Shown here piece by piece: positions 54,350 through 64,000 of a stretch of DNA of 64,000 nucleotides. Position numbers and translations under genes: made by a program. The stretch is from Variovorax sp. WDL1. Lineage in GTDB: Bacteria > Pseudomonadota > Gammaproteobacteria > Burkholderiales > Burkholderiaceae_C. The stretch lies in the NCBI RefSeq assembly GCF_001541225.1, contig NZ_LMTS01000327.1, forward strand, positions 36,560-100,559, read 5' to 3'. Below the pieces are notes generated by a model. The model saw nothing but the letters and a program-made list of their open reading frames with translations. It did not search any database and had not been told where the DNA came from. Position 1 is the stretch's first letter. The number at the start of each line of letters is the position of its first letter.

Positions 54350-55834
54350 ATGAATCGCGAAATGTTGATGTTGGTGGATGCGATCTCGCGCGAGAAGAAC
54401 GTCGAACGCGACGTTGTCTTCGGCGCGGTCGAGTCCGCCTTGGCGCAAGCCACCAAGAAGCTCTACCAGGGCGATGTGGACATTCGCGTTGCGGTGGATC
54501 GCGACAGCGGCGACTACGAGACCTTCCGCCGCTGGCACGTGGTGCCCGACGAGGCTGGCCTGCAGCTGCCCGACCAGGAGATCCTGCTGTTCGAGGCCAA
54601 GGAAGAGATGCCCGACATCGAGGTAGACGAGTACATCGAGGAGTCGGTGGATTCGGTGCCGATCGGGCGCATCGGCGCGATGGCGGCCAAGCAGGTCATC
54701 CTGCAGAAGATCCGCGACGCCGAGCGCGAGATGCTGCTCAACGACTTCATGTCGCGCGGCGAGAAGATCTTCACCGGCACCGTCAAGCGTCTCGACAAGG
54801 GCGACATCATCGTCGAGGCGGGGCGCGTCGAAGGGCGACTGCGCCGCAGTGAAATGATCTCCAAGGAGAACCTGCGCAACGGCGACCGTGTACGGGCGAT
54901 GATCATGGAGGTCGACCTCACGCTGCGCGGCGCGCCCATCATCCTGTCGCGCGCGGCGCCCGAGTTCATGATCGAGCTGTTCCGCCAGGAAGTGCCCGAG
55001 ATCGAGCAGGGTCTGCTCGAGATCAAGAGCTGCGCCCGCGACCCCGGCTCGCGCGCCAAGATCGCGGTGCTCTCGCACGACAAGCGTGTCGATTCGATCG
55101 GCACCTGCGTCGGCGTGCGCGGCACGCGCGTCAACGCCGTCACCAACGAGCTCGCCGGCGAGCGCGTGGACATCGTGCTGTGGAGCGAGGACCCGGCACA
55201 GTTCGTGATCGGCGCGCTCGCCCCGGCCAACGTGTCGTCGATCGTGGTCGACGAGGAAAAGCACGCCATGGACGTGGTGGTCGACGAGGAAAACCTCGCG
55301 ATCGCGATCGGCCGCGGCGGCCAGAACGTGCGGCTTGCCTCCGAGCTGACCGGCTGGAAGATCAACATCATGGATGCCAACGAGTCTGCCCAGAAGCAGG
55401 CGAGCGAGACCGACGCCAGCCGCAAGCTCTTCATGGAGAAGCTCGACGTCGACGAGGAGATCGCCGACATCCTTATCTCCGAGGGCTTCACCAGCCTGGA
55501 GGAGGTGGCCTACGTGCCCATCTCCGAGCTGCTCGAGATCGAGAGCTTCGACGAGGACACGATCAACGAGCTGCGCTCGCGCGCGAAGGATGCGCTGCTC
55601 ACCATGGAAATCGCCCGGGAAGAGAACGTCGAGAGCGTCTCGCAGGACCTGCGCGATCTCGCGGGCCTCGACCCCGCCCTGATCCCGAAGCTGGCCGAAG
55701 CGGGCGTGCATACGCGCGACGACCTGGCCGACCTCGCGGTCGACGAACTCACCGAAATCACCGGCCAGAGCGCCGATGAAGCCAAGAACCTGATCTTGAA
55801 GGCCCGCGAACACTGGTTCGCCGGCCAAGAGTGA
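54350..55834 (+). CDS. nusA: Transcription elongation/termination factor NusA
   Basis: This RNA polymerase-binding protein of 494 aa has an N-terminal domain (residues 1-125), an S1 domain and two KH domains around [16 protein letters not shown] and [16 protein letters not shown]. Two C-terminal helical acidic repeats follow, with [18 protein letters not shown]. It controls pausing and termination. The gene lies 17 bp after rimP and before infB, as in most bacteria. Confidence 0.97.
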   Translation: MNREMLMLVDAISREKNVERDVVFGAVESALAQATKKLYQGDVDIRVAVDRDSGDYETFRRWHVVPDEAGLQLPDQEILLFEAKEEMPDIEVDEYIEESVDSVPIGRIGAMAAKQVILQKIRDAEREMLLNDFMSRGEKIFTGTVKRLDKGDIIVEAGRVEGRLRRSEMISKENLRNGDRVRAMIMEVDLTLRGAPIILSRAAPEFMIELFRQEVPEIEQGLLEIKSCARDPGSRAKIAVLSHDKRVDSIGTCVGVRGTRVNAVTNELAGERVDIVLWSEDPAQFVIGALAPANVSSIVVDEEKHAMDVVVDEENLAIAIGRGGQNVRLASELTGWKINIMDANESAQKQASETDASRKLFMEKLDVDEEIADILISEGFTSLEEVAYVPISELLEIESFDEDTINELRSRAKDALLTMEIAREENVESVSQDLRDLAGLDPALIPKLAEAGVHTRDDLADLAVDELTEITGQSADEAKNLILKAREHWFAGQE

Positions 55835-55858
55835 CGGTCATGGAGGCACGAAAGCAAT

Positions 55859-58777
55859 ATGTCCAGTACCACTGTCGCCGAGTTCGCGAACGAGCTCAAG
55901 AAGACGCCCGAAACCCTGCTTGACCAGCTCAAGAGCGCGGGTGTGCCCAAGGCCGCCGTCACCGACGCGCTCACCGAGGCTGACAAGCAGCGCCTGCTCG
56001 GCTTCCTGAAGGCCAGCCATGGCACGGTCGAGCCCGAGCGCAAGAAGATCACGCTGACCAAGAAATCGACCACCGAGATCAAGCAGGCCGACGCCACCGG
56101 CCGTGCGCGCACGATCCAGGTCGAAGTGCGCAAGAAGCGCACGTTCATCCAGCGCGACGAGGGACACACGGCCACGCCCGAGCCGGTGAAGGGGGCGGTC
56201 GAAGCTCCCATGCCCCCCGCTGCCGAGCCCGCTGCGCCGCGCGTCGACGAGGCAGAACTCGCGCGCCGCGAGGAAGAGGCGCGCCGTCAGGCGGAGCTGA
56301 TCCGCCGCCAGGAGGAAGAGCTGGTCGAGAAGCGCCGCCTGCGCGAGGAAGCCGAGGCACGCGAGCGCGAGAAGGCCGAGCGTGCCGAACAGGCCGAGCA
56401 GCAGGCCCGCGCCGCGCGTGCGAAGGCGGCCGCGGAAAAGGCTGCCGCCGCCGTGACCGAAGGCGCGCCCGAAGCGCCCGAGGAAGCCCCGGCCGTGGCC
56501 GACCGCAAGGCCGCTGCAGAAGCCGCTGCCGCCCAGGTCAAGGAAGACGCCAAGGCCAAGGCGGCCGCCGAATCGAAGGCCCGCGCCGACGAGGAGGCCG
56601 CGCGCGCCAAGGACCTCGACGAGCGGCGCCGCAAGGCGCTGGCCGAGGCGGAAGCCATTCGCGCCATGATGAATGCGCCGGCACGCGTGCTCGTGCCGCA
56701 CAAGGCGCCCGAGAAGGTGGCGGCGGAAGCCAAGGCCGCAGGAGTCAAGGGCACGCTGCACAAGCCGACTGCCCCGGCAGCACGTCCGGGGGCGCCGGCC
56801 GCACCCGGGACCACGGCGCCCGGTGCAGGCAAGGAAGTCAAATCGGCCAAGCTCTCCTCGAGCTGGGCCGGCGACACCGCCAAGAAGAAGGAAATCAAGA
56901 CCCGCGGCGATGCCAGCGGCGGCGTCGGACGCGGCAACTGGCGCGGAGGCCCGCGCGGGCGTCGCGGCAATGACCGTGGCGGCCAGGAAGAGCGCGTGCA
57001 GGCCGCGCCGGTCGAGGCACGCATCATCGAAGTGCACGTGCCCGAGACCATCACGGTCTCTGAGTTGGCGCACAAGATGGCAGTGAAGGCCTCGGAGGTC
57101 ATCAAGCAGCTGATGAAGCTGGGTCAGATGGCCACCATCAACCAGTCGCTGGACCAGGACACGGCGATGATCATCGTCGAGGAAATGGGCCACAACGCGG
57201 TCGTGGCTGCCCTGGACGATCCGGAAGCCTTCACCGACGAGGACGTGTCGGCGCAGTTGGCCGAAGCGCTGCCGCGCGCACCGGTCGTGACCGTCATGGG
57301 CCACGTCGACCACGGCAAGACCTCGCTGCTGGACTACATCCGCCGCACCAAGGTCGCGGCGGGCGAGGCCGGCGGCATCACGCAGCACATCGGCGCCTAC
57401 CACGTGCAGACTGAACGCGGCATGGTGTCCTTCCTGGATACTCCGGGCCACGAGGCGTTCACCGCCATGCGGGCCCGCGGCGCGCAGGCGACCGACATCG
57501 TGATCCTGGTGGTGGCAGCGGACGACGGCGTCATGCCCCAGACCAAGGAAGCCATCAGCCACGCCAAGGCCGCCAAGGTGCCGATCGTGGTGGCGATCAA
57601 CAAGATCGACAAGCCCGATGCCAACCTGGACCGCGTCAAGCAGGAACTGGTGGCCGAGCAAGTGGTGCCCGAGGAATACGGCGGCGACACCCCCTTCGTG
57701 TCGGTGTCCGCCAAGACCGGTCAGGGCGTGGACGATCTGCTGGAGCAGGTGCTGCTGCAGGCCGAGGTGCTGGAGCTCAAGGCGCCGGTCGATGCCGCCG
57801 CCAAGGGCCTGGTGATCGAAGCGCAGCTGGACAAGGGCCGCGGCCCGGTCGCGACCGTGCTGGTTCAATCCGGCACACTCAAGATCGGCGACGTGGTGTT
57901 GGCCGGCTCGACCTACGGCCGCGTGCGCGCCATGCTGGACGAGGACGGCAAGCCCACCAAGGAGGCCGGCCCTTCGATCCCGGTGGAGATCCAGGGCCTG
58001 ACCGAGGTTCCGCAGGCCGGCGACGAGTTCATGGTGATGAGCGACGAGCGCCGTGCGCGCGAGATCGCGACCTACCGCGCGGGCAAGTTCCGCAACACCA
58101 AGCTGGCCAAGCAGCAGGCGGCCAAGTTCGAGAACGTGTTCTCCGAGATGGGCGCCGGCGAGGTCAAGACGCTGCCGATCATCATCAAGGCCGACGTCCA
58201 GGGCTCGCAGGAAGCCCTCGCGCAGTCGCTGCTCAAGCTCTCGACCGACGAGGTCAAGGTGCAGGTGGTGTATGCGGCGGTGGGCGGCATCAGCGAGTCG
58301 GACATCAACCTCGCGATCGCCTCCAAGGCCACGGTGATCGGCTTCAACGTGCGCGCCGATGCCGGCGCGCGCCGCCTGGCCGAGGGCAACAATGTCAGCA
58401 TCAGCTACTACAGCATCATCTATGACGCTGTAGACGAGCTGAAGACGGCCATGGCCGGCATGCTGGCGCCGGAGCGCCGCGAAGAGATCATCGGCTCGGC
58501 CGAGATCCGCACCGTGTTCGTGGCCTCCAAGATCGGCACCGTCGCCGGCTGCTACGTCACCTCGGGCTACGTTACCCGCAACGCGCATTTCCGCCTGCTG
58601 CGCGACAACGTGGTCGTCTATACCGGCGAGCTCGAGTCGCTCAAGCGGATGAAGGACGACGTGCGCGAGGTGCGCGAAGGCTTCGAGTGCGGTATCAAGC
58701 TCAAGAACTACAACGACATCAAGGAAGGTGATCAGCTGGAGTTCTTCGAGATCAAGGAGATCGCGCGGACGCTGTAG
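55859..58777 (+). CDS. infB: Translation initiation factor IF-2
   Basis: This GTPase of 972 aa brings initiator tRNA to the ribosome. The N-terminal domain (about 60 residues, [20 protein letters not shown]) is followed by a long Ala/Glu/Lys-rich helical stretch. A Gly/Arg-rich segment [18 protein letters not shown] lies near residue 360. The GTPase motifs are [12 protein letters not shown] (from residue 481), DTPGHEAF and NKID. Domains II-IV follow, ending in [12 protein letters not shown]. Confidence 0.97.
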   Translation: MSSTTVAEFANELKKTPETLLDQLKSAGVPKAAVTDALTEADKQRLLGFLKASHGTVEPERKKITLTKKSTTEIKQADATGRARTIQVEVRKKRTFIQRDEGHTATPEPVKGAVEAPMPPAAEPAAPRVDEAELARREEEARRQAELIRRQEEELVEKRRLREEAEAREREKAERAEQAEQQARAARAKAAAEKAAAAVTEGAPEAPEEAPAVADRKAAAEAAAAQVKEDAKAKAAAESKARADEEAARAKDLDERRRKALAEAEAIRAMMNAPARVLVPHKAPEKVAAEAKAAGVKGTLHKPTAPAARPGAPAAPGTTAPGAGKEVKSAKLSSSWAGDTAKKKEIKTRGDASGGVGRGNWRGGPRGRRGNDRGGQEERVQAAPVEARIIEVHVPETITVSELAHKMAVKASEVIKQLMKLGQMATINQSLDQDTAMIIVEEMGHNAVVAALDDPEAFTDEDVSAQLAEALPRAPVVTVMGHVDHGKTSLLDYIRRTKVAAGEAGGITQHIGAYHVQTERGMVSFLDTPGHEAFTAMRARGAQATDIVILVVAADDGVMPQTKEAISHAKAAKVPIVVAINKIDKPDANLDRVKQELVAEQVVPEEYGGDTPFVSVSAKTGQGVDDLLEQVLLQAEVLELKAPVDAAAKGLVIEAQLDKGRGPVATVLVQSGTLKIGDVVLAGSTYGRVRAMLDEDGKPTKEAGPSIPVEIQGLTEVPQAGDEFMVMSDERRAREIATYRAGKFRNTKLAKQQAAKFENVFSEMGAGEVKTLPIIIKADVQGSQEALAQSLLKLSTDEVKVQVVYAAVGGISESDINLAIASKATVIGFNVRADAGARRLAEGNNVSISYYSIIYDAVDELKTAMAGMLAPERREEIIGSAEIRTVFVASKIGTVAGCYVTSGYVTRNAHFRLLRDNVVVYTGELESLKRMKDDVREVREGFECGIKLKNYNDIKEGDQLEFFEIKEIARTL

Positions 58778-58805
58778 GCGTCACCAAGGCGTCACGATCC
58801 TGGCC

Positions 58806-59177
58806 ATGCCTAAGAGAAAAGCCGCAACCCCCAATCGCGCCTTCAAGGTGGCCGATCAGATCCAGCGCGATCTGACGGAGCTGATCGCGCGCGAGCTGAA
58901 GGATCCGCGGGTGGGCATGGTCACGATCCAGGCGGTCGAAGTCACGCCCGACTACGCGCATGCGAAGGTCTTCTTCAGCCTGCTGGTGGGCGACCCGGTG
59001 GAGACCACCGAGGCGCTCAACCAGGCGGCTGGTTTCCTGCGCAACGGCCTCTTCAAGCGGCTGCACATCCACACGGTCCCCACGCTGCACTTCCAGTTCG
59101 ACCGCACCACCGAGCGCGCCGCCGACATGAATGCGCTGATCGCGCAGGCCGTCGCTTCCCGTTCAAAAGACGACTAG
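58806..59177 (+). CDS. rbfA: Ribosome-binding factor A
   Basis: This small KH-like protein of 123 aa acts in maturation of the 30S subunit, especially 16S rRNA 5' end processing and cold adaptation. [20 protein letters not shown] and [14 protein letters not shown] are typical. The start is ATG 58806, 29 bp after infB; the frame is open upstream. It ends 3 bp before truB. Confidence 0.94.
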   Translation: MPKRKAATPNRAFKVADQIQRDLTELIARELKDPRVGMVTIQAVEVTPDYAHAKVFFSLLVGDPVETTEALNQAAGFLRNGLFKRLHIHTVPTLHFQFDRTTERAADMNALIAQAVASRSKDD

Positions 59178-59179
59178 GC

Positions 59180-60124
59180 ATGAACGCGCCACGCACACGG
59201 GTGCAGCGGCGCCCTGTGCACGGGGTGCTTCTGCTCGACAAGCCGCTTGGCCTGTCCAGCAACCAGGCCTTGCAGAAGGCCAAGTGGCTGCTGCGCGCCG
59301 AGAAGGCAGGCCACACGGGCACGCTCGATCCGCTCGCGAGCGGCGTGCTGCCGCTGTGCTTCGGCGCGGCGACCAAGTTCAGCCAGTTGCATCTGGACGC
59401 GGACAAGACCTACGAGGCGACCGCGCGGCTCGGCATCCGGACGTCCACCGGCGACGCCGAGGGCGAAGTCATCGACCAGCGGCCCGTTGCCCTCACGCCC
59501 GCGGATCTGGATCGGGTCCAGGTGCAGTTCACCGGCCCGATTCGCCAGGTGCCGCCGATGCACAGTGCCCTCAAGAAGGACGGCAAGGCGCTCTACGAGT
59601 ATGCGCGCGAGGGTATCGAGGTCGAGCGCGCGGCGCGCGATGTCGTGATCCACGCGCTGGCGCTCAGCCAGTTGTCGGCGCATGAGATCCGGATCCGGGC
59701 CAGCGTGAGCAAGGGTACCTACATCCGCACCCTCGGCGAAGACATCGGCGAGGCGCTCGGCTGCGGCGCCCATCTCACCGCGCTGCGCCGCACGGCCACC
59801 GGCGATTTCGAGGCCTCCCGATGCGTGACGCTGGAAGCACTGGAAGCCATGAGCGAAGAAGAGCGCCTCGCCCAGCTGCTGCCCGTCGAGTCGCTCGTAG
59901 CCGGCCATACGAGCGTCATGCTGCCGGCAGAAGATGCAGCACGTTTTCTGTCCGGCCTGCGCCGCCGCGGCGGCTGGCCCGATGCCGCGGAGGTCGCCGT
60001 CTTCGGCTGCACGCCGCGCGCGTTCCTCGGCACCGCCCATGTGAAGGCCGGCGAACTCATCCCGGGGCGCTTGCTGAACCCCCTCGAAATCCAGCAGACA
60101 CTTTTGACCGAAGCCATACCATGA
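59180..60124 (+). CDS. truB: tRNA pseudouridine(55) synthase TruB
   Basis: This enzyme of 314 aa makes pseudouridine 55 in the T loop of tRNAs. Asp50 in GHTGTLDPLASG is the catalytic residue. VSKGTYIRTLGEDIGEALG and ALRRTATGDFEASRCVTL are family blocks. The C-terminal part is a PUA-like domain. Its TGA stop overlaps the typA ATG. Confidence 0.95.
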   Translation: MNAPRTRVQRRPVHGVLLLDKPLGLSSNQALQKAKWLLRAEKAGHTGTLDPLASGVLPLCFGAATKFSQLHLDADKTYEATARLGIRTSTGDAEGEVIDQRPVALTPADLDRVQVQFTGPIRQVPPMHSALKKDGKALYEYAREGIEVERAARDVVIHALALSQLSAHEIRIRASVSKGTYIRTLGEDIGEALGCGAHLTALRRTATGDFEASRCVTLEALEAMSEEERLAQLLPVESLVAGHTSVMLPAEDAARFLSGLRRRGGWPDAAEVAVFGCTPRAFLGTAHVKAGELIPGRLLNPLEIQQTLLTEAIP

Positions 60125-61956
60125 GCACCAACCAGATCCGAAACATCGCCATCATTGCCCACGTGGACCACGGCAAGACCACGATGGTCGACCAGCTGCT
60201 TCGCCAGTCAGGCACCTTTGCCGCGCACGAGAAAGTGGTAGACACCGTGATGGACAACAACGCGATCGAGAAAGAGCGCGGTATCACGATCCTCGCCAAG
60301 AACTGCGCCGTGACCTGGAAGGGCATGCACATCAATATCGTGGACACCCCTGGCCACGCAGACTTCGGCGGCGAGGTGGAGCGCGCGCTCAGCATGGTGG
60401 ACGGCGTGGTGCTGCTGATCGACGCCCAGGAAGGCCCGATGCCCCAGACTCGCTTCGTCACCAAGAAGGCGTTGGCGCTGGGGCTCAAGCCGATCCTGGT
60501 GGTGAACAAGGTCGACAAGCCGGGCGCTCGCCCAGACCACGTGGTCAATGCCGCCTTCGACTTGTTCGACAAGCTGGGTGCCACGGACGAGCAGCTGGAC
60601 TTCCCCGTGGTCTACGCCTCGGGCATCAACGGCTGGTCGTCGCTGGAAGAGGGCGCACCGGGCGAGCAGTGGGGGCCCGACATGTCGGCCCTGTTCGACA
60701 CCATCCTCGAGCACGTGCCGGCCCATGCGGGCGATCCTGATGCGCCGCTGCAGCTGCAGATCTCGGCGATCGACTTCTCGACTTTCGTGGGCCGCATCGG
60801 CGTCGGGCGCATCAACGCCGGCACCATCCGCCCGATGATGGACGTGGTGGTAATGGAAGGGCCCGACGGCAAGTCCTTCAAGGGCCGGGTCAACCAGGTG
60901 CTGACCTTCCAGGGGCTGGAGCGCGTGCAGGCCACCGAAGCCGGCCCGGGCGAGATCGTGCTGATCAACGGCATTGCCGACATCGGCATCGGCGTGACCG
61001 TTACCGATCCCGCCAACCCGGCGCCGCTGCCCATGCTCAAGGTCGACGAGCCGACGCTGACGATGAACTTCTGCGTCAACACCAGCCCCCTGGCCGGCCG
61101 TGAAGGCAAGTTCGTCACCAGCCGCCAGATCTGGGACCGCCTGCAGAAGGAGCTGCAGCACAACGTGGCGCTGCGCGTCAAAGAGACCGACGAGGAAGGC
61201 GTGTTCGAAGTCATGGGCCGCGGCGAGCTGCACCTGACCATCCTGCTGGAGAACATGCGGCGCGAAGGCTACGAGCTGGCGGTGTCGAAGCCACGCGTTG
61301 TGTTCCGCGACATCGATGGCGTGCGGTACGAACCGATCGAGATGGTGACCGCCGACATCGAGGACCAGCACCAGGGCGGCGTGATGCAGGCGCTGGGCGA
61401 GCGCAAGGGCGAGCTGGTCAACATGGAGCCGGACGGCCGTGGCCGCGTGCGACTCGAATACCGCATCCCGGCGCGCGGCCTGATCGGCTTCACCAACGAG
61501 TTCCTGAACCTGACGCGCGGCTCGGGCCTGATCTCGAACATCTTCGACAGCTACGAGCCGCACAAGGGCGAGATCGGCAGCCGCAAGAATGGCGTGCTGA
61601 TCTCGATGGACGACGGCGAGATCTTCACCTACGCGCTGGGCAAGCTGGACGACCGCGGCCGCATGTTCGTACGGGCGAACGACCCGGTGTACGAAGGCAT
61701 GATCGTCGGCATCCACAGCCGCGACAACGACCTCGTGGTCAACGCCACGCGCACCAAGCAGCTCACCAACTTCCGGGTCTCGGGCAAGGAGGATGCGATC
61801 AAGATCACACCGCCGATCGACCTGACGCTGGAGTACGGCGTGGAGTTCATCGAGGACGACGAGCTGGTCGAGATCACGCCCAAGAGCGTGCGCCTTCGCA
61901 AGCGCCACCTGAAGGAACATGAGCGCAAGCGCGCCAGCCGCGAAACCGCGATCTAG
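60121..61956 (+). CDS. typA: Ribosome-associated GTPase TypA/BipA
   Basis: This translational GTPase of 611 aa is related to EF-G and needed for stress and low-temperature growth in many bacteria. AHVDHGKTTMVDQLL (from residue 13) is G1, DTPGHADFGGEVER G3 and VVNKVDKPGARP G4. The C-terminal domain includes VMQALGERKGELVNM and the basic KRHLKEHERKRASRE. The start ATG 60121 is coupled to truB by ATGA. Confidence 0.96.
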   Translation: MSTNQIRNIAIIAHVDHGKTTMVDQLLRQSGTFAAHEKVVDTVMDNNAIEKERGITILAKNCAVTWKGMHINIVDTPGHADFGGEVERALSMVDGVVLLIDAQEGPMPQTRFVTKKALALGLKPILVVNKVDKPGARPDHVVNAAFDLFDKLGATDEQLDFPVVYASGINGWSSLEEGAPGEQWGPDMSALFDTILEHVPAHAGDPDAPLQLQISAIDFSTFVGRIGVGRINAGTIRPMMDVVVMEGPDGKSFKGRVNQVLTFQGLERVQATEAGPGEIVLINGIADIGIGVTVTDPANPAPLPMLKVDEPTLTMNFCVNTSPLAGREGKFVTSRQIWDRLQKELQHNVALRVKETDEEGVFEVMGRGELHLTILLENMRREGYELAVSKPRVVFRDIDGVRYEPIEMVTADIEDQHQGGVMQALGERKGELVNMEPDGRGRVRLEYRIPARGLIGFTNEFLNLTRGSGLISNIFDSYEPHKGEIGSRKNGVLISMDDGEIFTYALGKLDDRGRMFVRANDPVYEGMIVGIHSRDNDLVVNATRTKQLTNFRVSGKEDAIKITPPIDLTLEYGVEFIEDDELVEITPKSVRLRKRHLKEHERKRASRETAI

Positions 61957-62860
61957 GGCTGTGCTCACCCACGGCCGCGCCGTCTGGCTGATGGTCGCCG
62001 TGACCCTCATGTGGGCCACGGCAGGCGTGGTCACGCGCCACCTCGAGCACGCGCGCAGCTTCGAGATCACTTTCTGGCGCAGCTTCTTTACGCTCGCGGC
62101 CCTGCTCGTGATCCTGCCTGCCTGGCGGGGCAGGGGCGTGCTGGCGAAGACTCTTACCGGCGGCCGGGCGCTCTGGATCTCCGGCGTTTGCTGGTGCGTG
62201 ATGTTCACCGCCTTCATGGTGGCACTCACACTCACGAGCGTGGCCAATGTGCTCGTCACGATGGCGCTCGGACCGCTGTTGACCGCGCTCGCTGCCCGGA
62301 TCTTCATCGGCCATCGGCTGCCAGCGCGAACCTGGGGCGCCATTGTGGTGGCCGGGCTGGGTATCGGCTGGATGTACGGAACCCAGCTCGACGGGGGCAT
62401 GCTGGCCGGCACGCTGGTGGCGCTGTGCGTCCCGCTCGCCGGCGCCTGCAACTGGACCGTGGTGCAGCATGCCCATGCGAAGGGGCACGACGTGGACCTG
62501 GTGCCCTCGGTGCTGGTGGGGGCCGCGATGTCCTCGCTGCTGACGTTGCCGCTGGCCTGGCCCTTCCAGGCCAACGCGCACGACATCGGTTTGCTGGCCT
62601 TCCTGGGTTTGTTCCAGCTCGCGATTCCCTGCGTGCTCTCCGTGCTTTGCGCGCGGGTGCTGAAGGCGCCCGAGGTGGCCTTGCTGGCGCTGCTGGAGAT
62701 CATCTTCGGCATCGCCCTGGCCTGGGTCGGCGCTGGCGAAGCGCCCGCGCCGAGCGTAATGGTGGGTGGCGCGCTTGTGATGGGAGCCCTGGTGTTCAAC
62801 GAGTGGCTCGGCCTGCGCGGCCGGCGTGCGGCGGCCTTAGCCGTTCCCGGAACCCATTAG
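61919..62860 (+). CDS. DMT-superfamily transporter (EamA family)
   Basis: This inner-membrane protein of 313 aa has about ten helices in two EamA repeats, with WLMVAVTLMWATAGVVTRHL near the start and VALLALLEIIFGIALAWVG near the end. ATG 61919 lies 38 bp inside the end of typA. Another start within the first helix is unlikely. The substrate is unknown (metabolite export). The end is followed by a GC-rich hairpin at 62882-62900. Confidence 0.85.
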   Translation: MSASAPAAKPRSRAVLTHGRAVWLMVAVTLMWATAGVVTRHLEHARSFEITFWRSFFTLAALLVILPAWRGRGVLAKTLTGGRALWISGVCWCVMFTAFMVALTLTSVANVLVTMALGPLLTALAARIFIGHRLPARTWGAIVVAGLGIGWMYGTQLDGGMLAGTLVALCVPLAGACNWTVVQHAHAKGHDVDLVPSVLVGAAMSSLLTLPLAWPFQANAHDIGLLAFLGLFQLAIPCVLSVLCARVLKAPEVALLALLEIIFGIALAWVGAGEAPAPSVMVGGALVMGALVFNEWLGLRGRRAAALAVPGTH

Positions 62861-62881
62861 CATCCGTGCTTCCACCGATTT

Positions 62882-62900
62882 CGCGCCCGGTGCGGGCGCG
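62882..62900 (+). other. GC-rich hairpin downstream of the DMT transporter
   Basis: CGCGCCCG pairs with CGGGCGCG around GTG. It lacks a T tract, so it may mark the operon end as a weak terminator or stabilise the transcript. Confidence 0.4.
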
Positions 62901-62933
62901 TTCAAGACTTTCCATCCAATGAGGGAGATAGCG

Positions 62934-63383
62934 ATGCGACTTTTCGCCATCCTGCTGGCCGCCGCGGCGGCTGCGGCATCCATGGGGGCTGCGGCCCAAG
63001 TCTCGGTCAACATCAACGTGCCTGGCCTGATCACGATCGCGCCGCCGGCGCCCCGCTACGAGGTCGTGCCGGCACCGCGCGCCGGTTTCGTCTGGGTGCC
63101 GGGCAACTGGCACTGGCGGCAGAACGCCTACGACTGGCGCCCGGGGTATTGGGAGCGCTCGCGGCGGGATTATGTCTATGCACCGGGACGCTGGGTGCGT
63201 GCGGATGGGGGATGGCGCTGGGCCGAGCCCAACTGGCGCCGCGCCGAGCGGCGTGCGCAGCGGCGGGACCGCGACGATGATCACCACGAGCACCGTGGCC
63301 GTCATGGCGATCGCGGCCATGATGACGACCGCCACGGTGGCTATCACTGCCCGCCGGGTCAGGCCAAGAAGGGGCGCTGCTGA
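62934..63383 (+). CDS. Secreted WxxGxW-repeat protein
   Basis: This protein of 149 aa has a signal peptide (RLFAILLAAAAAAASMGAAA, cleaved about residue 22). A Trp/Tyr-rich repeat region follows (WVPGNWHWRQNAYDWRPGYW, YAPGRWVRADGGWRW). The C-terminal third is rich in Arg, Asp and His and may bind metal. GAGGGAGA precedes ATG 62934. The family is common in betaproteobacteria and often called BcpO-like or YXWGXW repeat; function is unknown. Confidence 0.85.
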   Translation: MRLFAILLAAAAAAASMGAAAQVSVNINVPGLITIAPPAPRYEVVPAPRAGFVWVPGNWHWRQNAYDWRPGYWERSRRDYVYAPGRWVRADGGWRWAEPNWRRAERRAQRRDRDDDHHEHRGRHGDRGHDDDRHGGYHCPPGQAKKGRC

Positions 63384-63403
63384 GGCAGCGCCTCCCAGTC
63401 CGA

Positions 63404-63793
63404 TCAGGGCCGCGCGACCTTCCAGACGTTGTTGACCCCGTCGCCCGTCTTGTCGCCGGCCTTCGCGTCCTTGGTCCAGTAGTAGAGCGGCCAGCCCTTG
63501 TAGGCCCACTGGCGCTTGCCGTCGTCGCGCATGACGATGGTGTAGGCGCCCATCGGCTTGGCCGTGTCGGCTGCAAGCAGGGGCGGCCAGTTGGTCGCGC
63601 AGGGCCCGTTGCAGGCGGACTTGCCGCTGCCGGCAGCGTCGCGGGCGAAGGTGTACAGCGTCATGCCGGTCGGCCCGATCAGCACGCCGTCGGCGGTGCG
63701 GGTCGGAGTGTCCGGCGCCGAGGCCATCCTGGACATGCCGCCGCAGCCGGCGAGCAGGGCAGCCGCGAGAATCGAGGCGCTGAGCAGTTTCAT
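63404..63793 (-). CDS. COG4315-type lipoprotein with Yx(F/W/Y)xxD repeats
   Basis: This secreted lipoprotein of 129 aa has lipobox LLAGC (Cys17). YTFARD and YYWTKD match the Yx(FWY)xxD repeats of this family. The CNGPCATNWPPLLA segment between is typical. GGAGAAAACTT precedes ATG 63793. It is followed upstream by the tail of a probable anti-sigma factor gene on the same strand. Confidence 0.9.
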   Translation of the reverse strand: MKLLSASILAAALLAGCGGMSRMASAPDTPTRTADGVLIGPTGMTLYTFARDAAGSGKSACNGPCATNWPPLLAADTAKPMGAYTIVMRDDGKRQWAYKGWPLYYWTKDAKAGDKTGDGVNNVWKVARP

Positions 63794-63861
63794 GATGAAG
63801 TTTTCTCCTTGTTGAACAAACACACCAAACAGGCCGACGCAGCTGGCGTTCCGGCCTTCCA

Positions 63862-64000
63862 TCAAAGCTGGCGGTAAACGGCGCCGGCCAGGCTCAGCAG
63901 CACCTCGCGCGGCAGGTTGCCCGTCAGCGCATAGCCGAAGCCCTGGTCGACCCAATAGAAGCTCGATACCGGCCCCTCGGCCGAGTAGCGGAAGGCTGTT
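63862..64000 (-). CDS. C-terminal fragment of a probable anti-sigma factor (gene continues beyond the window)
   Basis: The reverse strand from the window edge encodes FRYSAEGPVSSFYWVDQGFG, then YALTGNLPREVLLSLAGAVYRQL with stop at 63862. This ending is common in membrane anti-sigma factors of ECF sigma operons. Only the last 45 residues are seen. Its neighbour, the COG4315 lipoprotein, is often found in such operons. Confidence 0.6.
   Translation of the reverse strand, partial: TAFRYSAEGPVSSFYWVDQGFGYALTGNLPREVLLSLAGAVYRQL

Noticed and set aside
55838-58588. Large antisense frame over infB
   Set aside because: It is a low-stop shadow of the Ala/Glu-rich infB gene, with no recognisable domain.

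Overview
The window is high-GC DNA from a betaproteobacterium of the Burkholderiales, most probably Comamonadaceae and Variovorax-like. This is inferred from the rimP-nusA-infB-rbfA-truB-typA order, divergent lptFG/pepA, a CysB-type regulator, a YejABEF transporter, and orphan TctC/Bug solute receptors. There is no rRNA, insertion sequence, prophage or CRISPR array. Two tRNAs are present, tRNA-Lys(UUU) and tRNA-Ser(GGA).

Positions 1-1022 are housekeeping: tcdA, then tRNA-Lys with a clear terminator. Positions 1082-15218 hold an accessory catabolic region. One block (2292-7887) has overlapping genes for a PRISE-type reductase, a TIM-barrel isomerase, an EthD-domain protein, a ketosteroid-dehydrogenase-like flavoprotein and a family III CoA-transferase. 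A second unit (8016-10701) has a TctC receptor and a thiolase-like protein with a zinc-ribbon OB-fold partner. On the minus strand are an unrecognised 12-helix membrane protein and an unrecognised protein made of two tandem repeats. A cupin and a second flavoprotein follow on the plus strand. A further TctC gene diverges from the first block. Most of these units carry the same palindrome, of the form TGGTNNN(A/T)CCA, on or near the promoter. I read this as one locally acting GntR/FadR-type regulon for an unidentified CoA-activated substrate. The regulator itself is not in the window.

Positions 15.2-17.5 kb hold small, mostly unrecognised genes and a dual-specificity-type phosphatase. Positions 17.5-27.0 kb form a long minus-strand series: vapB-vapC-argA-dapC-dapD-pilU-like-dapE-prmB-yheS. 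It carries the succinylase branch of lysine/DAP synthesis and the first arginine step. hrpA (27.1-31.0 kb) diverges from it. Positions 31.1-36.1 kb hold a DUF3309 gene, a methionine aminotransferase, cysB, a CbiX-type gene, lptG and lptF, all minus. pepA-holC-130-aa gene-livK-type receptor run plus from 36.2 to 39.8 kb.

From 39.9 to 46.8 kb come a stand-alone receiver, tRNA-Ser, a qmcA/nfeD pair, a PLP amino-acid decarboxylase, a fasciclin protein, a periplasmic-type ATP-dependent DNA ligase and fabI. Positions 46.8-52.3 kb are yejABEF, followed by an MFS exporter. Positions 53.6-62.9 kb are the rimP-nusA-infB-rbfA-truB-typA-DMT operon, with a terminator-like hairpin in its leader. The window ends with a WxxGxW-repeat secreted protein, a COG4315-type lipoprotein and the tail of a probable anti-sigma factor.
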